A DNA stretch of 35,929 nt from assembly GCA_002454845.1 (NCBI GenBank), contig DKJQ01000037.1, positions 1 through 35,929 of the forward strand, read 5' to 3'. A program made the translations under genes and the position numbers. Source of the DNA: Ignavibacteria bacterium UBA6688. GTDB lineage: Bacteria > Bacteroidota > Ignavibacteria > UBA10030. Below, in pieces: positions 7,333-14,881 of the stretch. The notes beneath the pieces are model-generated. The model was not told where the DNA came from. It did not search any database and was given only the letters and a program-made list of their open reading frames with translations. Every line of letters begins with the position of its first letter. Position 1 is the first letter of the stretch.

Positions 7333-10053
7333 TCAGGCATCGAGTTGCTCCATGTTGAGGCGTAACTTGTCAATGCTTGAATGAAAGTTCTCCATCTTCT
7401 CACGTTCCTTCTGAACAACCTCCTGCGGTGCGCGATCGACGAACTGGGAATTGCTGAGTTTCTTCCTGATGCCCTCCACCGCAGACTCAAGCCGCGCAAT
7501 CTCCTTCTCCAACCGTGCGCGCTCCGCACCGGGATCGATCAATCCCTCCAACGGGACAAAGACTTCCGTACCTTGCACCACGGCGCTGGAAGCGAGCTTC
7601 GGCTTCACACCGGACTCGATCGTCTCGATCGAAGAAACACGGGCGAGCTTCTTCAGGTATTTCTCGTACGTTGCGAAGACGGCGAGGTTCCCGGGATTTC
7701 CTGACCGGATCAGGACGGCAATTTCCCTGGAAGGGGGGATGTTGTTTTCCCCCCGGATATTACGGACGGCGCTGATGACATTTTGAACGAAGGCCATATC
7801 CTCTTCCGTCCTGCCATCGATCCACTTTTCATCGAGGGTCGGAAACTCGCTCCGCATCAGGGAGGCACCATTACGGTCCGCAAGATGCTGCCACAGTTCC
7901 TCGCTGATGAACGGCATGACGGGATGGAGCAATCGGAGCGCACGGTCGAACACCCAGAGCGCGCGTGAGATCACGACGCGTTTCACCTCGACTGGTTCCT
8001 CACCATAGAAACGCGTCTTTGCAAGCTCGATATACCAGTCGCAGAAGTCGTGCCAGATGAAATCGTAGATGATCTTCGTGGCTTCGTTGACATGGAATGC
8101 GTTCAGCGACGTGTCGAAATCCCTGATGGCATGGTTCAGGCGGGAGAGAATCCACCGATCGGCAAGATCCAGGTGCTCGGTCGGCAGCGCGACAAGATCC
8201 GATTGCGTTTCTGTCGGACCTCCAAGTTCCGCTTTGTTCATCAGGAGGAACCGGCCGGCATTCCAGAGCTTGTTGGCAAAATTGCGTCCGATCTCGCACT
8301 TCTCAGAGGAGAAGAGGACATCCTGCCCCAACGGGGCCAGGTAGGCAATGGTAAACCGTAGTGCATCGGCTCCGTATTCGTTGATGACGTCCAGCGGGTC
8401 GGGGGAGTTGCCGAGCGATTTGCTCATCTTCCGTCCCTGCGCGTCGCGGATGATGCTGGTAAAATAGACGTCGCGGAACGGTATAAGATTCTCTTCCTTC
8501 CTTCGCGGTTTACCGTCGGAACCCGGTTCCCCCTTCATGAATTCGAGGTTCGCCATGATCATCCGTGCCACCCAGAAGAAAATGATATCGGGACCGGTGA
8601 CAAGGGTATCGGTTGGATTGAAGTAGCGCAGGTCTGCATTGTCCTTCGGCCAGCCAAGCGTGGAGAAAGGCCAGAGCCAGGAAGAGAACCACGTATCGAG
8701 CACATCGTCATCCTGCCTCAGGGGGACGGAACCGTCGATTCCCAATCTGGTTCTCGCCTCCGCTTCATTGCGCGCCGCGGTGAAATTCCCGTCGGGCGTA
8801 TAGTACACGGGAATCCGGTGTCCCCACCAGATCTGTCGCGAGATGCACCAGTCGCGAATGTTGGTCATCCAATGCTCGTACACCTTTTCCCATCGTTGCG
8901 GATGGAAGCGTACTTTTCCTTCATGAACCACGCGCAGAGCGGGAGCCGCGAGCGGTTTCATTTTGACGAACCACTGGTCGGAGAGGTAGGGTTCGATCAC
9001 GGTTTGGCAGCGATAACATTTTCCCACGTTGTGCAGGTGAGGTTCCACCTTCACGAGGAATTTTTGTGCCTCAAGGTCCTTCACCACCTGCTTCCGGCAC
9101 TCGAAGCGGTCGAGCCCTTCGTATTGTTTTGGGACCGATTCGTTCAGGTGGGCACTCTCATCGAATATGTTGATTTGCGGCAGCTCGTGGCGCTGTCCCA
9201 TCAGGAAGTCGTTCGGATCGTGGGCCGGTGTGACCTTCACCATGCCGGTGCCGAACTGTATGTCGACAAATTCGTCAGCGATGATCGGAATTTTGCGCCC
9301 GACCAGGGGGAGGGTAGCCTGTTTGCCGATGAGTTTCTTGTACCGCTCGTCCTTCGGATGAACGGCGATCGCCGTATCCCCCAGCATAGTCTCAGGGCGG
9401 GTCGTGGCAACCACGGCAAACTCATTGGTCCCATCAATCGAGTAGCGAATATGCCACAGGTTGCCGCTGGATTCGGTGTAGTCCACCTCGTCGTCGCTCA
9501 GGGCCGTTTGATGGAAGGGGCACCAGTTGACAATATATTTTCCCCGGTAGATGAGCCCCCGGTCGTACATCCTCACAAAAACTTCCTTCACGGCTTCCGA
9601 AAGTCCCTCGTCCATCGTGAACCGCTCACGGCGCCAGTCGCATGACACGCCGAGCTTGCGAAGTTGCTGGACGATCCTGTCCCCGTATTGGCCTTTCCAC
9701 TCCCAAACCCGCTCGACGAATTTCTCACGGCCGAGCTGATGGCGATTCGTTCCTTCCCGGGCGAGGGCTTTCTCAACGACGTTTTGCGTCGCAATGCCCG
9801 CATGGTCGGTCCCGGGTATCCAGCATGCTTCGAATCCTTGCATGCGTTTCCACCGGATGAGGATGTCCTGGATGGTGTTGTTCAGGACATGACCCATGGT
9901 GAGGATGCCGGTGACGTTGGGAGGAGGGATGACGATCGTGTAGGGAGTTTTGCCCGGGTGGACCTCAGCATGGAAATGACCGTTCGCTTCCCATGCCGGG
10001 TACCACTTTTCTTCAACCTCTTTTGGAGTGTACGCTTTCGGAAGTTCTTGCAT
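7333..10053 (-). CDS. valS: Valyl-tRNA synthetase
   Basis: A 906-residue class I aminoacyl-tRNA synthetase that charges tRNA-Val. The order of parts is standard: N-terminal Rossmann half with PPPNVTG (44-50), the CP1 editing domain (VATTRPETMLGDTAIAVHP, about 215-232), the zinc/CP region, DDVLDTWFSS, the KMSKS loop (542-546), an anticodon-binding helical domain, and a C-terminal coiled coil of about 65 residues (from LIDPGAERARLEKEIARLES). The HIGH motif reads Thr52-Met-Gly-His55, so the first His is replaced by Thr. The ATG at 10053 is where the conserved sequence starts. No Shine-Dalgarno precedes it, and a terminator-like hairpin ends about 10 nt upstream. Longer in-frame extensions run back through that hairpin into the upstream lipoprotein gene and have no family support. 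Confidence 0.97.
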   Translation of the reverse strand: MQELPKAYTPKEVEEKWYPAWEANGHFHAEVHPGKTPYTIVIPPPNVTGILTMGHVLNNTIQDILIRWKRMQGFEACWIPGTDHAGIATQNVVEKALAREGTNRHQLGREKFVERVWEWKGQYGDRIVQQLRKLGVSCDWRRERFTMDEGLSEAVKEVFVRMYDRGLIYRGKYIVNWCPFHQTALSDDEVDYTESSGNLWHIRYSIDGTNEFAVVATTRPETMLGDTAIAVHPKDERYKKLIGKQATLPLVGRKIPIIADEFVDIQFGTGMVKVTPAHDPNDFLMGQRHELPQINIFDESAHLNESVPKQYEGLDRFECRKQVVKDLEAQKFLVKVEPHLHNVGKCYRCQTVIEPYLSDQWFVKMKPLAAPALRVVHEGKVRFHPQRWEKVYEHWMTNIRDWCISRQIWWGHRIPVYYTPDGNFTAARNEAEARTRLGIDGSVPLRQDDDVLDTWFSSWLWPFSTLGWPKDNADLRYFNPTDTLVTGPDIIFFWVARMIMANLEFMKGEPGSDGKPRRKEENLIPFRDVYFTSIIRDAQGRKMSKSLGNSPDPLDVINEYGADALRFTIAYLAPLGQDVLFSSEKCEIGRNFANKLWNAGRFLLMNKAELGGPTETQSDLVALPTEHLDLADRWILSRLNHAIRDFDTSLNAFHVNEATKIIYDFIWHDFCDWYIELAKTRFYGEEPVEVKRVVISRALWVFDRALRLLHPVMPFISEELWQHLADRNGASLMRSEFPTLDEKWIDGRTEEDMAFVQNVISAVRNIRGENNIPPSREIAVLIRSGNPGNLAVFATYEKYLKKLARVSSIETIESGVKPKLASSAVVQGTEVFVPLEGLIDPGAERARLEKEIARLESAVEGIRKKLSNSQFVDRAPQEVVQKEREKMENFHSSIDKLRLNMEQLDA

Positions 10054-10063
10054 GACGGTTCGG

Positions 10064-10093
10064 ATAAACAAAAAGGTAGCTCTACAGGCTACC
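10064..10093 (-). terminator. Intrinsic terminator between a lipoprotein gene and valS
   Basis: On the minus strand a perfect 6-bp stem GGTAGC/GCTACC (10093-10088 with 10080-10075, loop CTGTAGA) is followed directly by TTTTTGTTT. It sits 31 nt after the stop of the small lipoprotein gene and ends about 10-20 nt before the valS ATG. It can end the upstream transcript, but any valS promoter must lie before or within it, so it might also work as an attenuator in the valS leader. Confidence 0.6.
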
Positions 10094-10124
10094 CGGTTGA
10101 GGAATGGACGCGTATCGATCAGGC

Positions 10125-10550
10125 TTACAGCGGCGTTGCTTCGAAGGTTCCCCCCGACGTTGGGCCCACAAACGTCACCCAGCTCCAGGTCCCTCTCCAC
10201 GCTCCGCGCTCCCACCGGCCGGAAAGGAGGACGTTATTGTCGGCCCAGCCGGGATTCAGATTGATCAGCATCTCGTTGTTGTGGATCGACCCTCCCAGCG
10301 TACCGGTCCCTGTTTGCGGTCCTGTCTCTTCGAACGAACCAATTTTCTCAAATGCCCACTCGCCGCTCACAGCGCCCTTGTCGTCGATCGCTATTGTCAA
10401 TGCTCCTGTCACGACCACACGGGTGTCGGGATCCGACGCTTTGTACAGATACACTCCGGGGGTCGGTTCGTGATTCGTGATCGCCGTGCCGCTGTCTTTG
10501 CATCCTGCAAGCAACGCACCCGCTACCAGGAGCATCATAGAAATCTTCAT
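10125..10550 (-). CDS. Small lipoprotein of unknown function
   Basis: A 141-residue protein with a clear lipoprotein signal: MKISMMLLVAGALLAGC, acylated at Cys17. The mature part is rich in Gly, Thr and Trp with alternating beta-strand pattern (TGTGTLGGSIHNNEMLINLNP, then LLSGRWERGAWRGTWSW). This suggests a small beta-sandwich or lipocalin-like fold similar to uncharacterised proteins that carry repeated 'GxWxG' strands. I do not recognise a family. The ATG at 10550 has AGAGGTG about 7 nt upstream. It lies between the M23 peptidase gene (250 bp upstream, same strand) and valS, and is followed by an intrinsic terminator. Confidence 0.8.
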   Translation of the reverse strand: MKISMMLLVAGALLAGCKDSGTAITNHEPTPGVYLYKASDPDTRVVVTGALTIAIDDKGAVSGEWAFEKIGSFEETGPQTGTGTLGGSIHNNEMLINLNPGWADNNVLLSGRWERGAWRGTWSWVTFVGPTSGGTFEATPL

Positions 10551-10615
10551 CGCCGGCACCTCTGAACAATCCTTATTCGGAATGTTTGTGAATATCCGCG
10601 AATGACTCACTCAAT

Positions 10616-10705
10616 GTTCGCCCACGAAACACACGAACGACTGATGCTTGCGCGGTGTAGGACGACATCCTTTGTTTCGCGTATTGAGCGTGTTCCGTGG
10701 GCTGC
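10616..10705. repeat. Imperfect inverted repeat with a 'TTCGTGTG..TTCGTGGG' arm
   Basis: The 249-bp gap between the M23 gene (stop at 10800) and the small lipoprotein (start at 10550) holds no convincing gene. It contains CCCACGAAACACA (10621-10633) and, about 55 nt later, CGTGTTCCGTGGG (10689-10701), an inverted pair matching at 11 of 13 positions. The arm resembles the sequence near the right end of the window (35849-35873). A small stem CTCG/CGAG followed by six T at about 10720-10750 (minus strand) may help end the M23 transcript. Confidence 0.35.
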
Positions 10706-10799
10706 TGGTACGCCCCAATAAACAAAAAATCCGCCTCGAAATCAACGAGCCGGAATTGCCCTTCCCCCACAAGGCAAGGGCACGCAAGAGTTAGTCCTG

Positions 10800-13103
10800 T
10801 TACCTGGAAGCGGTGATCCCTCTTTGTATCGAGGTCATGTTCCCCATGCGATCTGCCGCCTCAATGCTCACCGTATGCGAGCCTCGTCGGAGGGGATGAG
10901 CGCCTTCGTAGGTTACGCTCCTGAGTTCTGGGTCATATTCCACGGGGAGAAACTCACCGTTCAGAAGGACCTGGAGTTGTTGGGCATTGATCCCGGAACG
11001 GTTGTCGCGGAGCCGAAAGGAGATGCGGAGGGAGCCTCTCGCATAAGAGGTGCGGATGTTCGATATCTCCGGGGGAGTCTTGTCAGGAAGAAGGGCAAAT
11101 GCTCCGAGACATCTCCCGACGGTCCCTGCATACACCCCCGCTTCATTGCTTCCCTGCAGGAGCTCGTAACCCTTATCCTCCGAAAAAAAGAGCCCAAGTC
11201 GGTCGGATTCCCGGGCCGGGAGCGAAGCGTAGCGGACGGTGACAGCTTTGGCCAGGACCGTTTCCGAATGATGAATGGCATATCCTTCCAATGTCTTTTC
11301 AATCCAACAAACCAGGGGCGCGTAGATGCTCCGGGGTGGAAATACCGCTTGAAAGACGTCGTCGTCCGATACGATCGTGCCTCCGGTGGCAGGTTGGATC
11401 GCGAAGAGCGTCCATTCGTCGTGCACGGTGACAAGAGTCCCGTTCACGTCGATAGAGGCGTTGATGCGGAACGATCCGGACTCCGCTTCGGACCATGGAA
11501 ATGTAGCCGTGTATTCATCGATATCGAGCGCCACGGCTTCCGGTCTGAATCGGCGGTCGCCGGAAAGGATCTCGAAAGACGGTTTGCTCCGGATCGGCGA
11601 TCGGGAGGTCAATGTCAGGTGAAGGAAGCCATGTTCGTACGACTTCCGGAGTTTCAATGTTGAATTCCCGGTGCGGGCAACCGGGGTAAACAGGAACTCA
11701 GGTGCCGAGCGGGTGCCGAACGTGTTCTCCGCAACAACCTTCAAGGCCCCTATCTTCGAAAGGTCAATGGGGAGAGCGAATCCATGCCCGAGCGGTTCGA
11801 GGGCATCAAGAGAGATCGTCTGGTACCTCCATGCCGACTTCCCCTTCTGTTGTGACCCGATCGTGACCGATCGAATGGCGGCGGGATCCTTTATCTGGAG
11901 CACTGCGCGCATCCCGACCTGTTCGAGGGTAATCTGGGGCGCGTGATTGAAGATGACGGTCGTTGTCACCGTCGATCGGTTTCCCTGTACGTCCTCAGTC
12001 ACCACGCGTAGGAGATGCTTTCCTTCTGCATAGTCCGATGTCCGGATGATGCCCGCTCCCTCCGTTAACCGGTTGTAGAACGGCAGCCTGTTGCCTTCCG
12101 CGATGTAGAGCTTCTCGAATCGCCCTTTTCCTGAGCGGAGGAGATGCGCATCGTAGTGCATCGCGATCTGTTTGGATTCATACTCCGGGATACGGTCCTT
12201 CGCCGACGAGAAGATCATATGATCATCCAGGTAGAGCTCTAACCGGTGCGCGCCGGTACGGTAGCGCATCACATCGGATCGATCGGTCACGCGGACGCTG
12301 AGCCCCGTCGCGCCCGTAAGCCGGACCACTCCCCGGATGGTGTACTCACCGCCCCGGCCCCGTTGCACCTCTGTTGACCAGGTGCGGCGTTTTCCCTGGA
12401 TGACGGATTCATGATCGAGGGGTGAAAACGCCACGGCGTGGATGGTCGGTTTCACGTTGTCCTCAAGATGGGCCGCGATCGCCGGGAGGAGGAAGGGGTT
12501 GACGAGATTCATTCCCGCATCCCGTACCTCAAAATGCAGGTGGGCAGACCCTACGCCGGTATCGCCGGTGTACGCGATGACCTCTCCCTTCTTAAAAGAG
12601 AAAAGGGTCGAATCGATCTCCATGTCATGAGAGTATCGGCGTGATTGCTTTTGTATTCCCTTGATGTAGGAGTCGACTTCTTTCTGAAATTTTTGGAGAT
12701 GGGCGTAGGTCGTGATATATCCGTCGGCATGTCGGAGGTACAGCATCTTGCCGTAGCCGTAGGGGGAGATCCGGATCCGGAAGATATGACCGTCCCGTGA
12801 TGCATAGACCGGATATCCCTTTTGGTTATTTGTTGAAATATCAATGCCGCCATGAAAATGAGTCCGCCGGTAATCCCCGAATGAGGATGTAATGAACGTT
12901 CCCGCACGGGTGGGCCAGCGGTAATCCCCGATATCGGTTCGGAGAGAATCGAACGGGGCATAGATCGCTCCGATCCTGTTGAAGGAAAGGACGTCCGGCG
13001 TCAGGGATGAAGAAGGGGAGGGGAGGAAAAAAAGACCGGAAAGAAAAGGGAACAGGCCGCCAAGGAAGAGAAAACGCGTAAAACTTTTTTGCAGGCTTTT
13101 CAA
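10800..13103 (-). CDS. Large exported M23 (LytM-type) metallopeptidase with C-terminal beta domains
   Basis: A 767-residue protein with an N-terminal signal peptide (basic KSLQKSFTR, then FLFLGGLFPFLSGLFFLP). An M23 peptidase domain follows with all four hallmark residues: His84 and Asp88 in HFHGGIDIS, His135 in YAHL, and His188-x-His190 in HLHFEV. Such domains cut peptidoglycan cross-links, or act as LytM-type activators when degenerate; here the zinc ligands are present. The remaining 550 or so residues are beta-rich, with Ig-like stretches. The last one (about 670-767, starting PEISNIRTSY) ends EAADRMGNMTS, typical of bacterial Ig-like folds. I chose TTG 13103 because GGAGG lies 4 nt upstream and a classic signal peptide begins there. 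An ATG at 13202 would add a 33-residue extension that overlaps a stem-loop. Confidence 0.85.
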   Translation of the reverse strand: MKSLQKSFTRFLFLGGLFPFLSGLFFLPSPSSSLTPDVLSFNRIGAIYAPFDSLRTDIGDYRWPTRAGTFITSSFGDYRRTHFHGGIDISTNNQKGYPVYASRDGHIFRIRISPYGYGKMLYLRHADGYITTYAHLQKFQKEVDSYIKGIQKQSRRYSHDMEIDSTLFSFKKGEVIAYTGDTGVGSAHLHFEVRDAGMNLVNPFLLPAIAAHLEDNVKPTIHAVAFSPLDHESVIQGKRRTWSTEVQRGRGGEYTIRGVVRLTGATGLSVRVTDRSDVMRYRTGAHRLELYLDDHMIFSSAKDRIPEYESKQIAMHYDAHLLRSGKGRFEKLYIAEGNRLPFYNRLTEGAGIIRTSDYAEGKHLLRVVTEDVQGNRSTVTTTVIFNHAPQITLEQVGMRAVLQIKDPAAIRSVTIGSQQKGKSAWRYQTISLDALEPLGHGFALPIDLSKIGALKVVAENTFGTRSAPEFLFTPVARTGNSTLKLRKSYEHGFLHLTLTSRSPIRSKPSFEILSGDRRFRPEAVALDIDEYTATFPWSEAESGSFRINASIDVNGTLVTVHDEWTLFAIQPATGGTIVSDDDVFQAVFPPRSIYAPLVCWIEKTLEGYAIHHSETVLAKAVTVRYASLPARESDRLGLFFSEDKGYELLQGSNEAGVYAGTVGRCLGAFALLPDKTPPEISNIRTSYARGSLRISFRLRDNRSGINAQQLQVLLNGEFLPVEYDPELRSVTYEGAHPLRRGSHTVSIEAADRMGNMTSIQRGITASR

Positions 13104-13175
13104 TACGCCTCCATTCTCCAACAGGATCCTCAAAAGCACTTCTGTTTTGCCACAAAGAGCCAGAAGTGTATGAAC

Positions 13176-13237
13176 TGAGGGATGCCTTAGCATCCACCTC
13201 ATTGGCCTTCAATTCTGACAGTTGCGGTCGCAACTGT
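13176..13237. other. Two stem-loops in the M23 gene upstream region
   Basis: In the 176 bp between the small membrane protein gene and the M23 gene there are two hairpins. The first is TGAGG-GATGC / GCATC-(CA)-CCTCA at 13176-13201 (10 bp with a 2-nt bulge). The second is the perfect ACAGTTGCG/CGCAACTGT at 13218-13237 (9 bp, loop GT). Neither is followed by a T-run on the minus strand, so they are not standard terminators. They may be an mRNA leader structure or a processing site. Confidence 0.4.
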
Positions 13238-13279
13238 TGTGGTACGCCTTCGGCGGTGGCAGGTTTTTTTCTCAGCCTG

Positions 13280-13657
13280 TTAAATCAGTTTGCCCAGAAT
13301 GTAACCAAGCGTGATCCCGATGAGCAGGATGACGGTGATAACGCGGTAGTTCAGTACCTCTTTGGAATAGCCTCGTTTAATGGCTACAATGGAAACCAAG
13401 TACCCGACGCCGTTCAGGAGCCATATGAACGGAAGGGTGAGCACCTGGGCCACGATGGGCCCGACGATGGGAATCAAGCCGATCCAGGCAATCAGTGCCG
13501 CGAAGGCTTGCCCCAGGATACCGACGATAACGACGACGAACGTGATAATGTCCCTGTCCACACTCAGGTAGAAACCGAGCTGAACAAGGATCGCGATCAC
13601 AAGCCATGTGATGATCGCGTCGCGATAGTTACTCAGGAATTGTTTGGCCTTGTTCAT
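13280..13657 (-). CDS. Small integral membrane protein of unknown function
   Basis: A 125-residue protein with about four hydrophobic segments (roughly residues 15-32, 37-60, 64-90 and 103-122) and a short basic N-terminus. The glycine/proline-rich middle (IAWIGLIPIVGPIVAQVLTLP) is typical of small inner-membrane proteins, but I recognise no family and no catalytic motif. The ATG at 13657 lies 11 nt after the stop of the FAH-family gene, so the two are very likely co-transcribed. Its Shine-Dalgarno (CTCCGGA directly before ATG) is weak, which suggests translational coupling. Confidence 0.75.
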   Translation of the reverse strand: MNKAKQFLSNYRDAIITWLVIAILVQLGFYLSVDRDIITFVVVIVGILGQAFAALIAWIGLIPIVGPIVAQVLTLPFIWLLNGVGYLVSIVAIKRGYSKEVLNYRVITVILLIGITLGYILGKLI

Positions 13658-13668
13658 TCCGGAGCGTG

Positions 13669-14340
13669 CTACCGAACCTGTATGCTCAACGCGGCCAGCG
13701 TTTTCCCCGTGGACGAGGAGAGGGTGGCTTCGAGTTTGTCCCCCGAAACGGCGCGGGCGACTCCTTCCGGCGTTCCTGTGAAGAAAATGTCTCCTGGCTC
13801 AAGCGTAATAAATTGCGAAATGTATGAAATCAAGGTGTCGATTTTGAAGATAAAATTCCTGGTAGAAGATTGCTGCCGTATGGTGCCGTTGACGGCGAGC
13901 ATCACATTCAGGGCATGAGGATCCGGAACTGTTGCGGCAGGGACAAAGGAGGAAAGGGGAGCGGAAGTGTCAAACCCTTTGGCCAAAGTCCAGGGGAGAC
14001 CTTTCTTCTTGGCCTCGGCCTGAACATCCCGCAATGTCATGTCCAATCCGATCCCGTACCCGGCAACATACTCCATGGCATCAGCCGGGGCGATGTTCCT
14101 TCCCCCTTTTCCCAGGAGGAAAGTCATTTCCACTTCATGGTGGAGATCGTCAGAGATGGGGGGAATGATGATCGTGCCGCCGTTTCCGATGATGGCCGTT
14201 GGCGGCTTGAGGAAGAACACTGGCGCCTTGGGGACCTCGGCATTCATTTCTTTTGCGTGATCCGCATAGTTTCGGCCGATACAGATGATCTTCCGGATTT
14301 CAAATTGTTCAGTGCTTCCCTGAAGGAGAGCAGTTCGCAT
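13669..14340 (-). CDS. FAH-family hydrolase (acylpyruvase/oxaloacetate decarboxylase type)
   Basis: A 223-residue enzyme of the fumarylacetoacetate hydrolase family. It matches the compact FAHD1/YcgM-type members that cut acylpyruvates or decarboxylate oxaloacetate with a Mg ion. Visible motifs are ICIGRNYADHAKEMN, the metal-binding HHEVEM, GYGIGLDMTLRD, LAKGFDTSAPL and the C-terminal GDIFFTGTPEGV. The length fits this group. The ATG at 14340 fits the family N-terminus. A TTG at 14358 is an alternative; neither has a good Shine-Dalgarno. A candidate leader lies in the 540-bp region shared with purM, which also holds the MITE-like repeat. It is followed after 11 nt by a small membrane protein gene. 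Confidence 0.92.
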   Translation of the reverse strand: MRTALLQGSTEQFEIRKIICIGRNYADHAKEMNAEVPKAPVFFLKPPTAIIGNGGTIIIPPISDDLHHEVEMTFLLGKGGRNIAPADAMEYVAGYGIGLDMTLRDVQAEAKKKGLPWTLAKGFDTSAPLSSFVPAATVPDPHALNVMLAVNGTIRQQSSTRNFIFKIDTLISYISQFITLEPGDIFFTGTPEGVARAVSGDKLEATLSSSTGKTLAALSIQVR

Positions 14341-14418
14341 GGAGGTATGGTTATTCAATGTTCAGTTCTTCAATCTTCAATATAGGCAAGCCAGCCGACT
14401 TTCGCAAGAAAATCAGGA

Positions 14419-14650
14419 GGTGCCTCAGTTTCAGAGAAAAGGCATGACACACCCGACGGCCGTCGGGCAGGGAGAGACACCGATCCCAAAGGGACTCCTT
14501 CGGAGGGAGCACGGAGTTCCACAGAGAACAGGTTTTCCCTGTGGAACTCTCTTACCTTCTTCTTTTTTGTGGAACTCCCCGCCTGCCCCCAACTCAGCTT
14601 TGCGTGCGGCGGGCAGGTGTGAAATTCCTCAACCACGGAAACTGAGACAC
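14419..14650 (+). repeat. MITE-like interspersed repeat, long copy
   Basis: This is a 232-bp element between the divergent FAH and purM genes. Its ends form 13-bp terminal inverted repeats: GTGCCTCAGTTTC (14420-14432) and GAAACTGAGACAC (14638-14650), one mismatch. The core (14419-14550) matches 28168-28300 in opposite orientation with about six differences in 131 bp, and 14619-14650 matches 28136-28167 with two differences. A 68-bp piece (14551-14618) is absent from the other copy; it begins after a direct duplication of TGTGGAACTC and contains a 7-bp GC stem (CCTGCCC/GGGCAGG). Internal structure includes the perfect palindrome CCCGACGGCCGTCGGG at 14452-14467. No coding capacity of its own is believable. 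The rest of the purM/FAH gap shows nothing else except the purM promoter candidate. Confidence 0.8.
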
Positions 14651-14838
14651 TGCCGAAAATCACCCTCGGAGCTATCTAATTCGCCCCGACATGATGAGTT
14701 CATCGGCCCTCGCCGGACAGCCCGGGAAATTCCCTTCCGTGTCATCAGTGAGGATCGCCGGTTTGTCTCTCCCCCCTGTTGATGAATCGCAATATGACGG
14801 CGCTGAGCTCGAATTATTCCCCCGCGGCAAGAAACTTC

Positions 14839-14867
14839 TTGTTCAAAGAATTAAAAACCGGTATCTT
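14839..14867 (+). promoter_or_regulatory. Candidate sigma70-type promoter for purM
   Basis: TTGTTC (14839-14844) and TATCTT (14862-14867) are 17 nt apart. The start would fall near 14874, only about 8 nt before the purM ATG. No Shine-Dalgarno is present there, so the transcript would be almost leaderless. Confidence 0.35.
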
Positions 14868-14881
14868 ACTCGCAAACTTTT

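Noticed and set aside
10054..10215. Longer ValS start reaching into the lipoprotein gene
   Set aside because: It would translate through an intrinsic terminator and the upstream gene, and ValS homology starts at MQELPKAYTPKE.
10573..10770. Minus-strand 65-codon open frame between the M23 and lipoprotein genes
   Set aside because: No ribosome site, no domain, and it overlaps an inverted repeat; likely chance.
14339..14782. Open frame running through the MITE-like repeat
   Set aside because: The frame is supplied by the repeat; the matching frame appears in the other copy only because the DNA is the same, with no start or stop conserved.
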